From contig NZ_SMSI01000001.1 in NCBI RefSeq assembly GCF_004354915.1, forward strand, positions 1,674,001-1,738,000: a DNA stretch of 64,000 nucleotides. Reading direction: 5' to 3'. Position numbers and translations under genes: made by a program. Below, one piece after another: positions 35,971 through 46,353 of the stretch (its first letter is position 1; each line of letters starts with the position of its first letter). This DNA comes from Pseudohoeflea suaedae (GTDB lineage Bacteria; Pseudomonadota; Alphaproteobacteria; Rhizobiales; Rhizobiaceae). Under the pieces are notes generated by a model. The model worked only from the letters and a program-made list of their open reading frames with translations, searched no databases and was not told the origin of the DNA.

Positions 35971-36241
35971 CATTCTGTATCCACCAGAGTCGTCTAGCCA
36001 TAATAAAAACAATGGCTTACCTGTATTTTAAGTCAGCTAAAGCAACGTTATCTGCGTTTTTGGCACTCAATCCTTTTGGCATCTGACGAAAACTCGTTCG
36101 CGATCTCTACGACAAATCCGGAAAATCTTGCCGGATGTGACGATGTGTTCTGGAAAAGCCAGTTTTTTCAATGGGATAAAAATCAGTTCCGTTGCCAGAA
36201 GTGAATCTGGTAACGGAGATGCCGACAATTAGGTGGTGGGG
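35971..36241. other. Left, non-coding part of the tRNA insert
   Basis: 271 bp, AT-rich. It contains an inverted core-like TTTTAAGTC at 36026-36034. A plus-strand frame from 36012 gives only 24 residues. No convincing gene or terminator. Confidence 0.4.
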
Positions 36242-36811
36242 CTAGTGTGCCTCAACTCCAAATAGAGACAAATTGCCGATTACGACTCTTTGAGGTATAA
36301 ATTCTACTATTATTTGCGTGAAAAAATCACTGTCTTCAATTTTTCGGAGCAGGCGGTGGCGCTGCACTGAAACATCCCAGATAAATCGATCATTTTCCAG
36401 TAGAGTATGAAGTCTCTCGATACCGTCAGGTATGTGCCGATTGTTTTGGGGTATTTGAAGTGCGTCAAATAAGACTTTTAATCTATTGTCGACGTCAACA
36501 ACTTCGCTCTTGAGGTTGAGGCCGCCTTCAGGGTCATAAAAGTGAATATCGAGCCGCGCCGCAGCAAAATTACGAGAGTTTATTAGTGCAATGTGTCGAA
36601 CGTCGAGGATGGGAAAGACGCAACACCCCTCCCAACTAACATCGCTATATTCATCGTAATCTTTCCACTTCGAATATTCGGACAGCGGAAGGGATTGCCA
36701 AAGGCTTTGCAATTGGTCGTGGATCTGAAGTCTGATACGTTTGGCAAAATCCGGATTAACGGATTTGTTGCCCGAGGGAATGCGGCCACTTAGGAGCAGT
36801 TGAAACTTCAA
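36242..36811 (-). CDS. RusA-like Holliday-junction resolvase candidate carried by the tRNA insert
   Basis: 189 residues. A TTG start at 36811 with AGGGGA 7 nt upstream. The stretch VVDVDNRLKVLFDALQIPQN matches the RusA catalytic pattern D-x-D-N-x-x-K-x-x-x-D-A-L, and a later LENDRFIWDVSVQRHR could give the third acidic residue (RusA has two adjacent Asp there; here Asn-Asp). The start LLLSGRIPSGNKSVNPDF is also RusA-like. At 189 residues it is longer than the usual 120, with an insertion at about 35-75. The codons are AT-rich, unlike neighbours, so it is foreign. It starts 18 nt after the CCA end of the second tRNA-Leu on the same strand. RusA family members are mostly phage-borne, so phage origin is likely. 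Confidence 0.6.
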   Translation of the reverse strand: MKFQLLLSGRIPSGNKSVNPDFAKRIRLQIHDQLQSLWQSLPLSEYSKWKDYDEYSDVSWEGCCVFPILDVRHIALINSRNFAAARLDIHFYDPEGGLNLKSEVVDVDNRLKVLFDALQIPQNNRHIPDGIERLHTLLENDRFIWDVSVQRHRLLRKIEDSDFFTQIIVEFIPQRVVIGNLSLFGVEAH

Positions 36812-36828
36812 ACCGGCTTCCCCTCAAA

Positions 36829-36913
36829 TGGTGCGGGCGGCGGGACTCGAACCCGCACAGCCAAAGCTTCCGAATTTTAAGTCCGGTATGTCTACCAATT
36901 CCATCACGCCCGC
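36829..36913 (-). tRNA. Intact tRNA-Leu(UAA) carried inside the insert
   Basis: Minus strand. Acceptor GCGGGCG/CGCCCGC, anticodon stem CCGGA/TTCGG with loop CTTAAAA, T arm GCGGG/CCCGC around TTCGAGT, discriminator A and encoded CCA at 36829-36831. All stems pair. The body sequence differs from the interrupted host tRNA, so it is not a duplicate; it has the same anticodon and could replace it. Confidence 0.93.
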
Positions 36914-37069
36914 GCGGCATACTGGTTTACTGACTCTCGCCCGCTTTGCAAACCTAGACCCAAATTTCACACATAATTGGGGAGAGATGACTGTGCCAAA
37001 GCTGTGCCAAACTGTGTCGGCGCTGTCACTAGATCACACTTAAAACCCCACAAACGCTAAATTCTGATC
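36914..37069. other. Right, non-coding part of the tRNA insert
   Basis: About 156 bp that must hold the promoter for the minus-strand tRNA-Leu and the RusA-like gene. It contains two tandem GCTGTGCCAAA-like units (about 36995-37018) and a core-like ACTTAAAA at 37038-37045, 24 bp before the true right-hand core. No gene. Confidence 0.4.
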
Positions 37070-37126
37070 GGACTTAAAATCCCTCGGCCTTTGGTCATAC
37101 GGGTTCGATTCCCGTCGTCCGCACCA
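37070..37126 (+). tRNA. 3' half of interrupted tRNA-Leu(UAA)
   Basis: Starts with the repeated core GGACTTAAAA, then anticodon 3' strand TCCCT, variable arm CGGCCTTTGGTCAT, T arm ACGGG/CCCGT, acceptor CGTCCGC and ACCA. Together with 35932-35970 this forms one canonical class-II tRNA-Leu(UAA). The dgdA stop codon begins 12 bp further. Confidence 0.9.
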
Positions 37127-37137
37127 GAGCGCATCCC

Positions 37138-39460
<2,323 letters not shown>

Positions 39461-39466
39461 GGCGCC

Positions 39467-40981
39467 TTACAGGGCGATCTTGAACCCGATCCTGAGGCCG
39501 CCCCAGTGGCGGCCCTTCACGTGGATGGGGGCCGAGAGGTCCTTCATCAGGGCGAAATTGCCGCCACCCATGTCGCGCCGGTAGGTCTGGAGCAGGAAGG
39601 GGCGGGTGCTGCGGCCCGCAGCCAGTCCGGTGCGGTCGTTGAAGATGCGCCGATGGCGGCAGTTGGCGGCGTTCCAGACCGGGTCGTCGCTCTGCGGGTG
39701 CGAATAGATCCTGTTGTGGGTCGGCAGATAGCCGTTGCGGTCGACGGCCGCGCAGAAGGTCACGCGCGGGTCGAAATCGAGCATGCCTTCCTGGATCGGG
39801 GGCATCAGCCTGTCTGTCAGCCGCGAGAAGCGCGTCGTCACCTGTTGCGGATTGGTGCCCGCGATCGGAACGTAGTTTTCGTCGAAGAGGTCGTCGAGAC
39901 GGCACAGGCCGCTGTCGATGGCGTTTTCGAACAAGGCGCCTGTTTCCCCGGCCGCCTCGATGCAGCGGCGAATGAGCGGCGTGTCCTCGGTCTCGATGCC
40001 GCTCGCCGCGACAAGGCCGATGACGTCTTCCGAAAAGCCGACCAGCTTGTCGATGCGTTGCGAGGCGCTTGTCAGTTGCGCGCTCGACTGACTGACGTCG
40101 CGGTCGAGTTCGGAGACCTTCGAGAGCACCCTGGCGCAGATCTGTGTCGTGTGCTCGACCGGATCGGTGATCCGCTCGATATCGCCGATCATGCCCTCGA
40201 CGGTCTTGCCGAAGCCGGTGAACTTGTGAAGCTCGCCGTCGATCTCGGTCGAGCGCTGATAGGCGGTGTTCGCGACGGCTTCGTTTTCGGCGTTGCGCGA
40301 CTGCAGGTCGGTGACGACACCGCGCAGGGCTTCGAGCCTGGCCACCATGTCGCGCGAGACGTTGCCGGTCTTGTCGGCGAGCTGCTTGACCGCATCGGCG
40401 ACGACCGCGAAGCCGCGGCCTGCGTCCCCCGCATGGGCTGCCATGATGCCGGCATTGACCGCAAGCAGCTGGGTCTGCGTGGCGATGCCGCGAATGGATT
40501 CGGAGAAGCCGTGGATTTCGCGAATCTGGGCGGATACCTCGTCGAGAACCCGGGTGACCTCGCCGGCGCTGCTCGCCATCGACTTCATGTCCGCAACGGC
40601 GTTGCCGAGGATCGACGACATGCTCTCGGTGGTTTCGGCCAGTCCGGCGCGCGTGGCCTGTGCCGCGTCGATGGCGCCGCGGGAGGCTTCCGCGACCGTC
40701 GTGTTGGAGGTGGCGATCTGGTCGATGTCGCCGGTGAGCGCGTGGAAGGCGGCCGCATGTTTGTCGAGAGCCTGCGAAACATCGCCCACGACACCGGACG
40801 TGTCGGCGATATTGACGGACAGTTCGCCGATGCTCGAACCGATCTGGTTCATAGCATGCTTCAGCTTGCCGATATCCTCGTCCGGGGCATCGGCAATGTC
40901 GGGATGCAACTCTTCATTGGTCTCGAAGGAGGCGGGAGAACCCGTCTCGTCAGCCTTTACGGCACGATTCAACGCATGCAT
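39467..40981 (-). CDS. Soluble methyl-accepting chemotaxis-type protein with C-terminal sensor domain
   Basis: 504 residues with no membrane segment. The signalling tip FSESIRGIATQTQLLAVNAG then AAHAGDAGRGFAVVADAVKQ is clear, flanked by long coiled coils. Unusually the sensory part is C-terminal (about 370-504): GYLPTHNRIYSHPQ, NCRHRRIFNDRTGLAAGRST, LLQTYRRDMGGGNF and SAPIHVKGRHWGGLRI. This Cache/PAS-like tail occurs in other alphaproteobacterial receptors. It should act with cytoplasmic CheA/CheW clusters or in non-chemotactic signalling. No CheR/CheB site pentapeptide is seen. Confidence 0.85.
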   Translation of the reverse strand: MHALNRAVKADETGSPASFETNEELHPDIADAPDEDIGKLKHAMNQIGSSIGELSVNIADTSGVVGDVSQALDKHAAAFHALTGDIDQIATSNTTVAEASRGAIDAAQATRAGLAETTESMSSILGNAVADMKSMASSAGEVTRVLDEVSAQIREIHGFSESIRGIATQTQLLAVNAGIMAAHAGDAGRGFAVVADAVKQLADKTGNVSRDMVARLEALRGVVTDLQSRNAENEAVANTAYQRSTEIDGELHKFTGFGKTVEGMIGDIERITDPVEHTTQICARVLSKVSELDRDVSQSSAQLTSASQRIDKLVGFSEDVIGLVAASGIETEDTPLIRRCIEAAGETGALFENAIDSGLCRLDDLFDENYVPIAGTNPQQVTTRFSRLTDRLMPPIQEGMLDFDPRVTFCAAVDRNGYLPTHNRIYSHPQSDDPVWNAANCRHRRIFNDRTGLAAGRSTRPFLLQTYRRDMGGGNFALMKDLSAPIHVKGRHWGGLRIGFKIAL

Positions 40982-41087
40982 GTCTCACTCCCAATTCTCC
41001 TCAGGGTAGAATTGGGATGGTTAACGGAGTGATAATTGTGCGTATGGGCAGGATGAAATCCTGGCGTGCAGCCGGGGCTGCCGCGCC

Positions 41088-42560
41088 TCAGTCGCGCCAG
41101 AACAGCGGCGAGAAGAGGACGAGCATCACCAGAATTTCCAGACGTCCCATCAGCATGAGGATCGAGAGGATCACCTTGGCCGGGTCGCTCAGGATCGCGA
41201 AGTTGCCCGCCGGGCCGATGATGTCGCCGATGCCGGGGCCGACATTCGCAAGTGCCGTGATCGATCCGGAAATCGACGTCTCGAGGTCGAGCCCGGTGGC
41301 CGCCAGCGCCACGCCGCCGACCACCCAGAGGAAGAGATAGGAGCAGATGAACAGGAAAACGGAGCGCACCATCTCGGGATCCACCGTCACCGTGCCGTAG
41401 CGGATATTGTGGATGCCGTGCGGATAGATGAGGCGACGCACGCCTGCGCGTACGGCGCTCGAGATGATGACGATGCGATAGGTCTTGATGCCGCCTGACG
41501 TCGATCCCGAACAGCCGCCCAGGAATGTCAGGAAGAAGGCGATCGCCACCATGAACGGTCCCCACTGGGTGTAGTCGGCGGACGCATAGCCCGTGGTGGT
41601 GATGATCGAGACGATGTTGAAGGCCGCGTGAGAGATCGCGTAGCCGAAGCTCTCTTCGTTGCCGAGGCGGAGATAGATGGTGATCATAAGCGTGGCGCAG
41701 GCGATGATCACCAGATAGGCGATGATCTGCGGGTCCCTCAGCGCGTCGAGCCGGCCGCGCGCCATGAAGAGAATGAGCACCGAAAACGGCATGCCGGCGA
41801 TCGTCATGAAGATCGTCGACGTCCAGAGCAGCGGCAGGGACTGCGCGAAGGCGCCGAAGGATGCGTCGCGGGTCGAGAACCCGCCGGTCGCCATCGTGGT
41901 CATGGCATGGTTGACCGCATCGAACAGGCCCATGCCGAAAGTGCCGTACAGGACCGCGCAGGTGGCCGTCAGCCCGAAATAGATGGCGAAGAAGGCGCGC
42001 ACGAAGACCGCGAAACGCGCAAACGGCTTTTCGTTGGTGTCAGAGGATTCCATCCGGAAATAGGAAAATCCGCCGACCCGCAGGAACGGCAGGACGAGAA
42101 GTCCCAGCGCCACGATACCGATGCCGCCGATCCACTGCAGCAGCGAACGCCAGATCAGAATGCCGGGCGCGAGATGATCGAGCCCGCTGATGACGGTGGA
42201 GCCGGTGGTGGTGACCGCCGACACGCTCTCGAAGAGCGCGTCCACGAAGCCGATGCCGAGCGAGGAGAGATAGAGCGGGATGGCGCCGCAAATGGACAGT
42301 GTCATCCAGAGGAAGTTGACCACCAGGAAGCCGAGCCGCTTGGAGAAGGGGGCCGGATTACCGCGTGTCGACATTGCGGCTGCCAGGCTTCCCGCACCGA
42401 TGAAGAAGGCCGACAGCGCGAAGACCTTCCAGTCGTCATTGGAATAATAGAGATCCACCATCGCCGGCACCAGCATGGCGGTGGCGAGATAGAGCCCGAA
42501 GATGGCGGCGATGAAGATCGCGGATCGAAATGTCTGGCCGTTCACGCCATGCCTCGTCAT
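41088..42560 (-). CDS. trkH: Potassium uptake protein TrkH
   Basis: 490 residues from the ATG at 42560. TrkH/KtrB channels have four selectivity-filter-like repeats; visible here are ESVSAVTTTGSTVISGLDHL, HAMTTMATGGFSTRDASFGA, ISTTGYA-type FNIVSIITTTGYASADYTQW and ITALANVGPGIG. About 11 membrane spans. It is the K+-translocating subunit in the inner membrane and works with cytoplasmic TrkA, which is not in this window. Divergent from ilvA with a 58-bp gap. Confidence 0.93.
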   Translation of the reverse strand: MTRHGVNGQTFRSAIFIAAIFGLYLATAMLVPAMVDLYYSNDDWKVFALSAFFIGAGSLAAAMSTRGNPAPFSKRLGFLVVNFLWMTLSICGAIPLYLSSLGIGFVDALFESVSAVTTTGSTVISGLDHLAPGILIWRSLLQWIGGIGIVALGLLVLPFLRVGGFSYFRMESSDTNEKPFARFAVFVRAFFAIYFGLTATCAVLYGTFGMGLFDAVNHAMTTMATGGFSTRDASFGAFAQSLPLLWTSTIFMTIAGMPFSVLILFMARGRLDALRDPQIIAYLVIIACATLMITIYLRLGNEESFGYAISHAAFNIVSIITTTGYASADYTQWGPFMVAIAFFLTFLGGCSGSTSGGIKTYRIVIISSAVRAGVRRLIYPHGIHNIRYGTVTVDPEMVRSVFLFICSYLFLWVVGGVALAATGLDLETSISGSITALANVGPGIGDIIGPAGNFAILSDPAKVILSILMLMGRLEILVMLVLFSPLFWRD

Positions 42561-42618
42561 CCCGCCGCGCCCCCCGTTTCCGGTTGGCTTTCGGCAATCC
42601 CCATGCAATAGACCGCCC

Positions 42619-43893
42619 ATGGACAAAACTCAATCGCCCGATGGTTTTCACACACAGGTGGACGCGGCACTCGCGACAATGCGTGATTTGTTTGCCGCAA
42701 CGCCGCTGCAGCTCAACGATCATTTGTCGAACCGCTACGGCGCCCGTGTCTGGCTCAAGCGCGAGGATCTCTCGCCGGTGCGCTCCTACAAGATCCGCGG
42801 CGCGTTCAATTTCATTCGCAAGGCGATCGAGGCCGATGGCGGTCCCGAGACATTCGTCTGCGCCTCCGCCGGCAATCACGCGCAGGGTTTTGCCTATGTG
42901 TGCCGCCATTTCGGCCGCAAGGGGGTGGTCTTCATGCCGGTCACCACGCCGCAGCAGAAGATCGACAAGACCCGCACCTTCGGGGGCGAGTTCATCGAAA
43001 TCCGCCTGATCGGCGATACGTTCGACGCAGCCTACGGCGCCGCGCTCGCCTATGCGCGCGACAACGAGGCGCTGATGGCGCCACCCTTCGATCATCTCGA
43101 CATCATCCAGGGCCAGGCGACCGTCGCAGCCGAAATCGCCGCGCAACTGCCTAAGGGCGAGACGCCGGATCTCGTCATCCTGCCGGTCGGCGGGGGCGGG
43201 CTGGCCGCGGGGATCACGCGCTATTTCGAGGACGATCTCGACGACAGCGCATTCCTCTTCGCCGAACCCGCCGGGGCGGCGAGCCTTGCCGAGAGCCTCA
43301 GGGCCGGCAAGCGGGTGAAGCTGGCCAAGGTCGACAATTTCGTCGATGGAGCCTCGGTGGCCGAGATCGGCGCGATCAATTTCGATCTTCTCAGGCATTT
43401 CCCGGCAAGCCAGGTGATCACGCCGCCCGAAAATGCAATCTGCGTGACCATCAGCGAGATCCTGAACACCGAAGGCATCGTGCTGGAGCCGGCGGGCGCG
43501 CTGGCGCTGACCGTGCTCGACACGCTTCCGAAAGCAGATATCGAGGGCAAGTCCGTCATCGTCATGGTCTCGGGCGGCAATTTCGATTTCGAACGGCTGC
43601 CCGACGTCAAGGAACGCGCCATGCGCTATGCGGGGCTGAAGAAATACTTCATTCTCCGGCTGCCGCAGCGTCCCGGCGCGCTTCGCGATTTTCTCGAGCT
43701 GCTGGGGCCGGAGGACGATATCTCCCGTTTCGAATACCTGAAGAAGACCGCGCGCAATTTCGGCTCGATCCTCATCGGCATCGAGACCAGGTCGCCGGAG
43801 AACTTTCCGCGCCTGATGCGCTCCTTCGATGAGGCCGGTCTCGGTTACGAGGACATCACCGAAAACGAGATCCTCGCCAACCTGATCATCTAG
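42619..43893 (+). CDS. ilvA: Threonine ammonia-lyase (threonine dehydratase)
   Basis: 424 residues from the ATG at 42619. PLP fold: KREDLSPVRSYKIRGAFNFI (PLP Lys), CASAGNHAQGFAYVCRHFG, the phosphate loop LPVGGGGLAAGI, and the late VMVSGGNFDF. The C-terminal 100 residues form an ACT-like domain (KKYFILRLPQRPGALRDFLE), so isoleucine feedback is likely. Reaction: threonine to 2-oxobutyrate and ammonia for isoleucine synthesis. The TAG stop lies within the terminal inverted repeat of a MITE-like element. Confidence 0.94.
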   Translation: MDKTQSPDGFHTQVDAALATMRDLFAATPLQLNDHLSNRYGARVWLKREDLSPVRSYKIRGAFNFIRKAIEADGGPETFVCASAGNHAQGFAYVCRHFGRKGVVFMPVTTPQQKIDKTRTFGGEFIEIRLIGDTFDAAYGAALAYARDNEALMAPPFDHLDIIQGQATVAAEIAAQLPKGETPDLVILPVGGGGLAAGITRYFEDDLDDSAFLFAEPAGAASLAESLRAGKRVKLAKVDNFVDGASVAEIGAINFDLLRHFPASQVITPPENAICVTISEILNTEGIVLEPAGALALTVLDTLPKADIEGKSVIVMVSGGNFDFERLPDVKERAMRYAGLKKYFILRLPQRPGALRDFLELLGPEDDISRFEYLKKTARNFGSILIGIETRSPENFPRLMRSFDEAGLGYEDITENEILANLII

Positions 43894-44159
43894 GGTCAGG
43901 ACCTGTCAATGTGACTGGAATGGCGCTTGAGATGGCAAGATATGCGAGGAAAAGTCCGAAGAGCGGGGCCATCGCCCCGGTCGAGGACTTTGACGCGGCA
44001 GACCGCAGCCAGATCAGGCGTCCTTCGGATCGTACGAATTTGCACGGGCTGCTTTGTCGCTAGGCCTTGAAAGGCTTCAGCCTTCCTGCGGCCTCGCTTC
44101 GCGCATCCGCACAAATTCGCTCCGACCATTCCAGCCAGATTAACAGGTCCTGACCCTAG
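43890..44159. mobile_element. 270-bp MITE-like element with 34-bp terminal inverted repeats
   Basis: The ends 43890-43923 and 44126-44159 are inverted copies (CTAGGGTCAGGACCTGT..., three mismatches in 34). There is no reading frame. Both tips read CTAG, and the tip bases are used as the TAG stop of ilvA (43891-43893) and of the convergent transporter (44156-44158). The internal region resembles repeats seen between genes in other Rhizobiales. No transposase is nearby. Confidence 0.8.
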
Positions 44160-45415
44160 CCGTTTTCGACGGTGAACAGCTTGCCGCGCTCGGTCGCGAG
44201 CACGATGAGAAGTGCACCGAATCCGAAGCTGAAGAAGGCCGTGGAGATCGGCAGCACGGTCCCGTCGAAGGCTTGCCCGACGAGGCCGCCGAGAACCGCG
44301 CCGCCGGTAAATGTCAGCGTTCCGATGAGCGAGGTCGCCGTGCCGGCGATATGACCGAGCGGCTGCATGGCGATCGAGTTGAAATTGCCGGCCACCAGGC
44401 CGAAGCTCATCATCGCGATTGCCAGCAGGGTGAACATCACCGCGAAAGGCGGCGTGCCGATGAGGGCCAGCACGAACATGACGAAGGACACGCTGACGAA
44501 GCTGACCATGGCTGCGTGCGACATGCGGCGCATGCCGAGCTTGCGCACCAGACGTGCGTTCATGAAGCTCGCGATCGCCATGCCGACGGCATTGCCGGCG
44601 AAGGCGAGGGCGAACCATTGCCCCAGCCCGTAAATGTCGTCGAAGATCTGCTGCACCGACACGACCATCGAAAACAGCGCGCCGAAGAACAGCGTCGAGG
44701 CCAGCGAATACCCGGCGGCAACGCGGTTGGTGGAGATTTCGACGGCTGCCTGGGCAATCGAGCGAACCGCCAGGCTGCGCCGGTTTTCGGGCGCCAGGGT
44801 TTCCTCGATCTTGATGAAGCACCAGATCGCGAGCAGCAGCGAGCCCGTGCCGAGGAAAGTGAAGATCCAGTGCCATTCGGCCACCGAAATGATGCCCTGG
44901 CCGAGGGCTGGCGCGAAGATCGGCACGACCATGAAAGTGGTGAAGATGTAGCTCATCACGCGGGCCATGTCGCGGCCCTCGAAACAGTCGCGGATGACGG
45001 CCGAGGTGGTGATGCGGACGCCCGAAGCGCCGATGGCCTGGCAAATGCGGGTGACCAGCAGAAACTCGAAACTCGGCGCGAAGCTCGCCGCAAACGAGGC
45101 GATCGCATAGAAGATCAGGCTGCCGATCATCAGTGACTTGCGGCCGAAGCGATCGGCGAGCGGGCCGAAGAAGAGCTGGGTAATGCCGAAGCTGACCGTG
45201 AAGGCGACGATGACGAGCTGCCGGTCGTTGTCATCCGTGAGCTGGTAGTCGTTGCCGATATCGGCCAGCGCCGGCAGGAAGATGTCGATGGAGAAGGCGA
45301 CGATCGAGGTCAGTGCGGCCATCAGCACGATGAACTCGTTGAAGCCGATTGCGCCGGGCAGCCGGTAGCTCGGGGACGGGGCAGCGGTTTGCTGGTCGGA
45401 ACGCTTGTCGAGCAT
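44156..45415 (-). CDS. Bcr/CflA family multidrug efflux transporter (MFS)
   Basis: 419 residues with 12 hydrophobic segments. The first loop region has FSIDIFLPALADIGNDYQLT and the motif-A-like FGPLADRFGRKSLMIGS. GASGVRITTSAVIRDCFEGR is characteristic of Bcr/CflA drug:H+ antiporters. Acts in the inner membrane; substrates unknown. The ATG is preceded by GGAG. Its stop codon lies in the MITE-like element. Confidence 0.9.
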   Translation of the reverse strand: MLDKRSDQQTAAPSPSYRLPGAIGFNEFIVLMAALTSIVAFSIDIFLPALADIGNDYQLTDDNDRQLVIVAFTVSFGITQLFFGPLADRFGRKSLMIGSLIFYAIASFAASFAPSFEFLLVTRICQAIGASGVRITTSAVIRDCFEGRDMARVMSYIFTTFMVVPIFAPALGQGIISVAEWHWIFTFLGTGSLLLAIWCFIKIEETLAPENRRSLAVRSIAQAAVEISTNRVAAGYSLASTLFFGALFSMVVSVQQIFDDIYGLGQWFALAFAGNAVGMAIASFMNARLVRKLGMRRMSHAAMVSFVSVSFVMFVLALIGTPPFAVMFTLLAIAMMSFGLVAGNFNSIAMQPLGHIAGTATSLIGTLTFTGGAVLGGLVGQAFDGTVLPISTAFFSFGFGALLIVLATERGKLFTVENG

Positions 45416-45630
45416 GAGAACTCCATCCGCAAGGCGCCGGACATGGCGCGCGTCGTGCGTATTCGCTTAGAAGTGATGGTCGCGCGGCCGGGCGGAAATG
45501 TCCGGGGGCGCTTCGCGGCGGGCCGGGATCGTCAGGATTCCGTGGCCTTTCTCTAGGTAGCTTTACCTGGAGCTGCGGGCAATACCAAATATGTCAGTCC
45601 GTTTGACCTTTGTCATGGCGGTTGCGAGAC

Positions 45631-46353
45631 CTATCTTCGTCCAGCCGGAACCTCGCCGGCTGCGGCGCGGAAGGGATCGACGATTCGCCAGCCGAATTCG
45701 AGAAGAGGGAGAGCTGCCCGTGCCACGTCGACCATCTCGTCGATCAGCGCCCGGCCATTGAGCATGTCCGGCTCGAAGGGGCGCGACAGCGCGATGTGCT
45801 TGAGCTTGAGGAGTTCGAGCGTTTCCGGATCCTCGATGCCCTCGAATCCGCGCGGCGGCCGTTTGAGCATGTCCCGTTCGATAAAGCTGTGTCCGCGCTG
45901 GGTGAGCGGCGCGACTGCGGCCCGAAACTGCCCCGGCTTTTCGATGATCGCCTCACGGAACGCGCGCAACTCCTCGCCCTCGAGGCGATAGAAGCCGGCG
46001 CCGACGAAGCAATTGTCCGGCGCGATGTTGATGTAGAGAAGCCCCGGATCCTTCTTCGCGCCCGAGCGCGTGACGATCGCACCGAGATTGGTCTTGTAGG
46101 GTTCCTTGTTCCTGGAGAACCGGACATCGCGATTGATGCGGAAGATGCTCTGTTTCGCCGAACAGGTCAGCGGAATGTCCTCGTCCGCGAACCGCGCGGC
46201 GATATCGTCCATCAGCGCCGCGAGCGGCTCCCGCAATTCCGTTTCGTAGATCTCGCGGTTGTCCTCGAACCATTCCCGGTTCTGATGAAAGCCGAGTGCC
46301 TTCAGGAAGGGCAGGGTCTGAGGGCCGAATCCGGAATAGGCGCTCCCCGTCAT
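45631..46353 (-). CDS. DUF2461 (TIGR02453) family protein
   Basis: 240 residues from the ATG at 46353 with AAGGAGG 7 nt upstream; a longer frame upstream is not coding. Family features: FLKALGFHQNREWFEDNREI, FRINRDVRFSRNKEPYKTNL and YINIAPDNCFVGAGFY. Function unknown, cytoplasmic. Its start overlaps the stop of the YtoQ gene by 4 bp (ATGA), so the two are coupled. Confidence 0.9.
   Translation of the reverse strand: MTGSAYSGFGPQTLPFLKALGFHQNREWFEDNREIYETELREPLAALMDDIAARFADEDIPLTCSAKQSIFRINRDVRFSRNKEPYKTNLGAIVTRSGAKKDPGLLYINIAPDNCFVGAGFYRLEGEELRAFREAIIEKPGQFRAAVAPLTQRGHSFIERDMLKRPPRGFEGIEDPETLELLKLKHIALSRPFEPDMLNGRALIDEMVDVARAALPLLEFGWRIVDPFRAAAGEVPAGRR

Larger units (their letters stand above)
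35961..37069. mobile_element. 1,109-bp insert in the anticodon loop of tRNA-Leu(UAA)
   Basis: Bounded by a 10-bp direct repeat GGACTTAAAA (35961-35970 and 37070-37079). Removing one repeat plus the insert reconstitutes an intact tRNA-Leu(UAA). The insert is visibly AT-rich against GC-rich flanks. It encodes, both on the minus strand, a complete second tRNA-Leu(UAA) (36829-36913) and a RusA-like protein (36242-36811). Anticodon-loop positions are known attB sites of tyrosine recombinases, but no integrase is present. Further copies of the core motif occur inside (36026-36034 and 36875-36884 inverted, 37038-37045 direct). Confidence 0.85.

Noticed and set aside
36828-37043. A 71-codon plus-strand frame
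   Set aside because: It is the translated antisense of the inner tRNA-Leu (the typical false peptide with a GLEP-like motif) plus non-coding sequence.
35961-37069. Remnant of a normal prophage or ICE
   Set aside because: No integrase, structural, replication or transfer gene is present; a deeply decayed remnant cannot be excluded, but perfect core repeats and an intact tRNA argue against random decay.
35961-37079. The tRNA-Leu interruption as a group I intron (known in tRNA-Leu(UAA) of cyanobacteria)
   Set aside because: No cut within the repeat gives both a 5' exon ending in U and an intron ending in G; the insert carries genes on the opposite strand and a second tRNA, and the 10-bp direct repeat is typical of site-specific integration.
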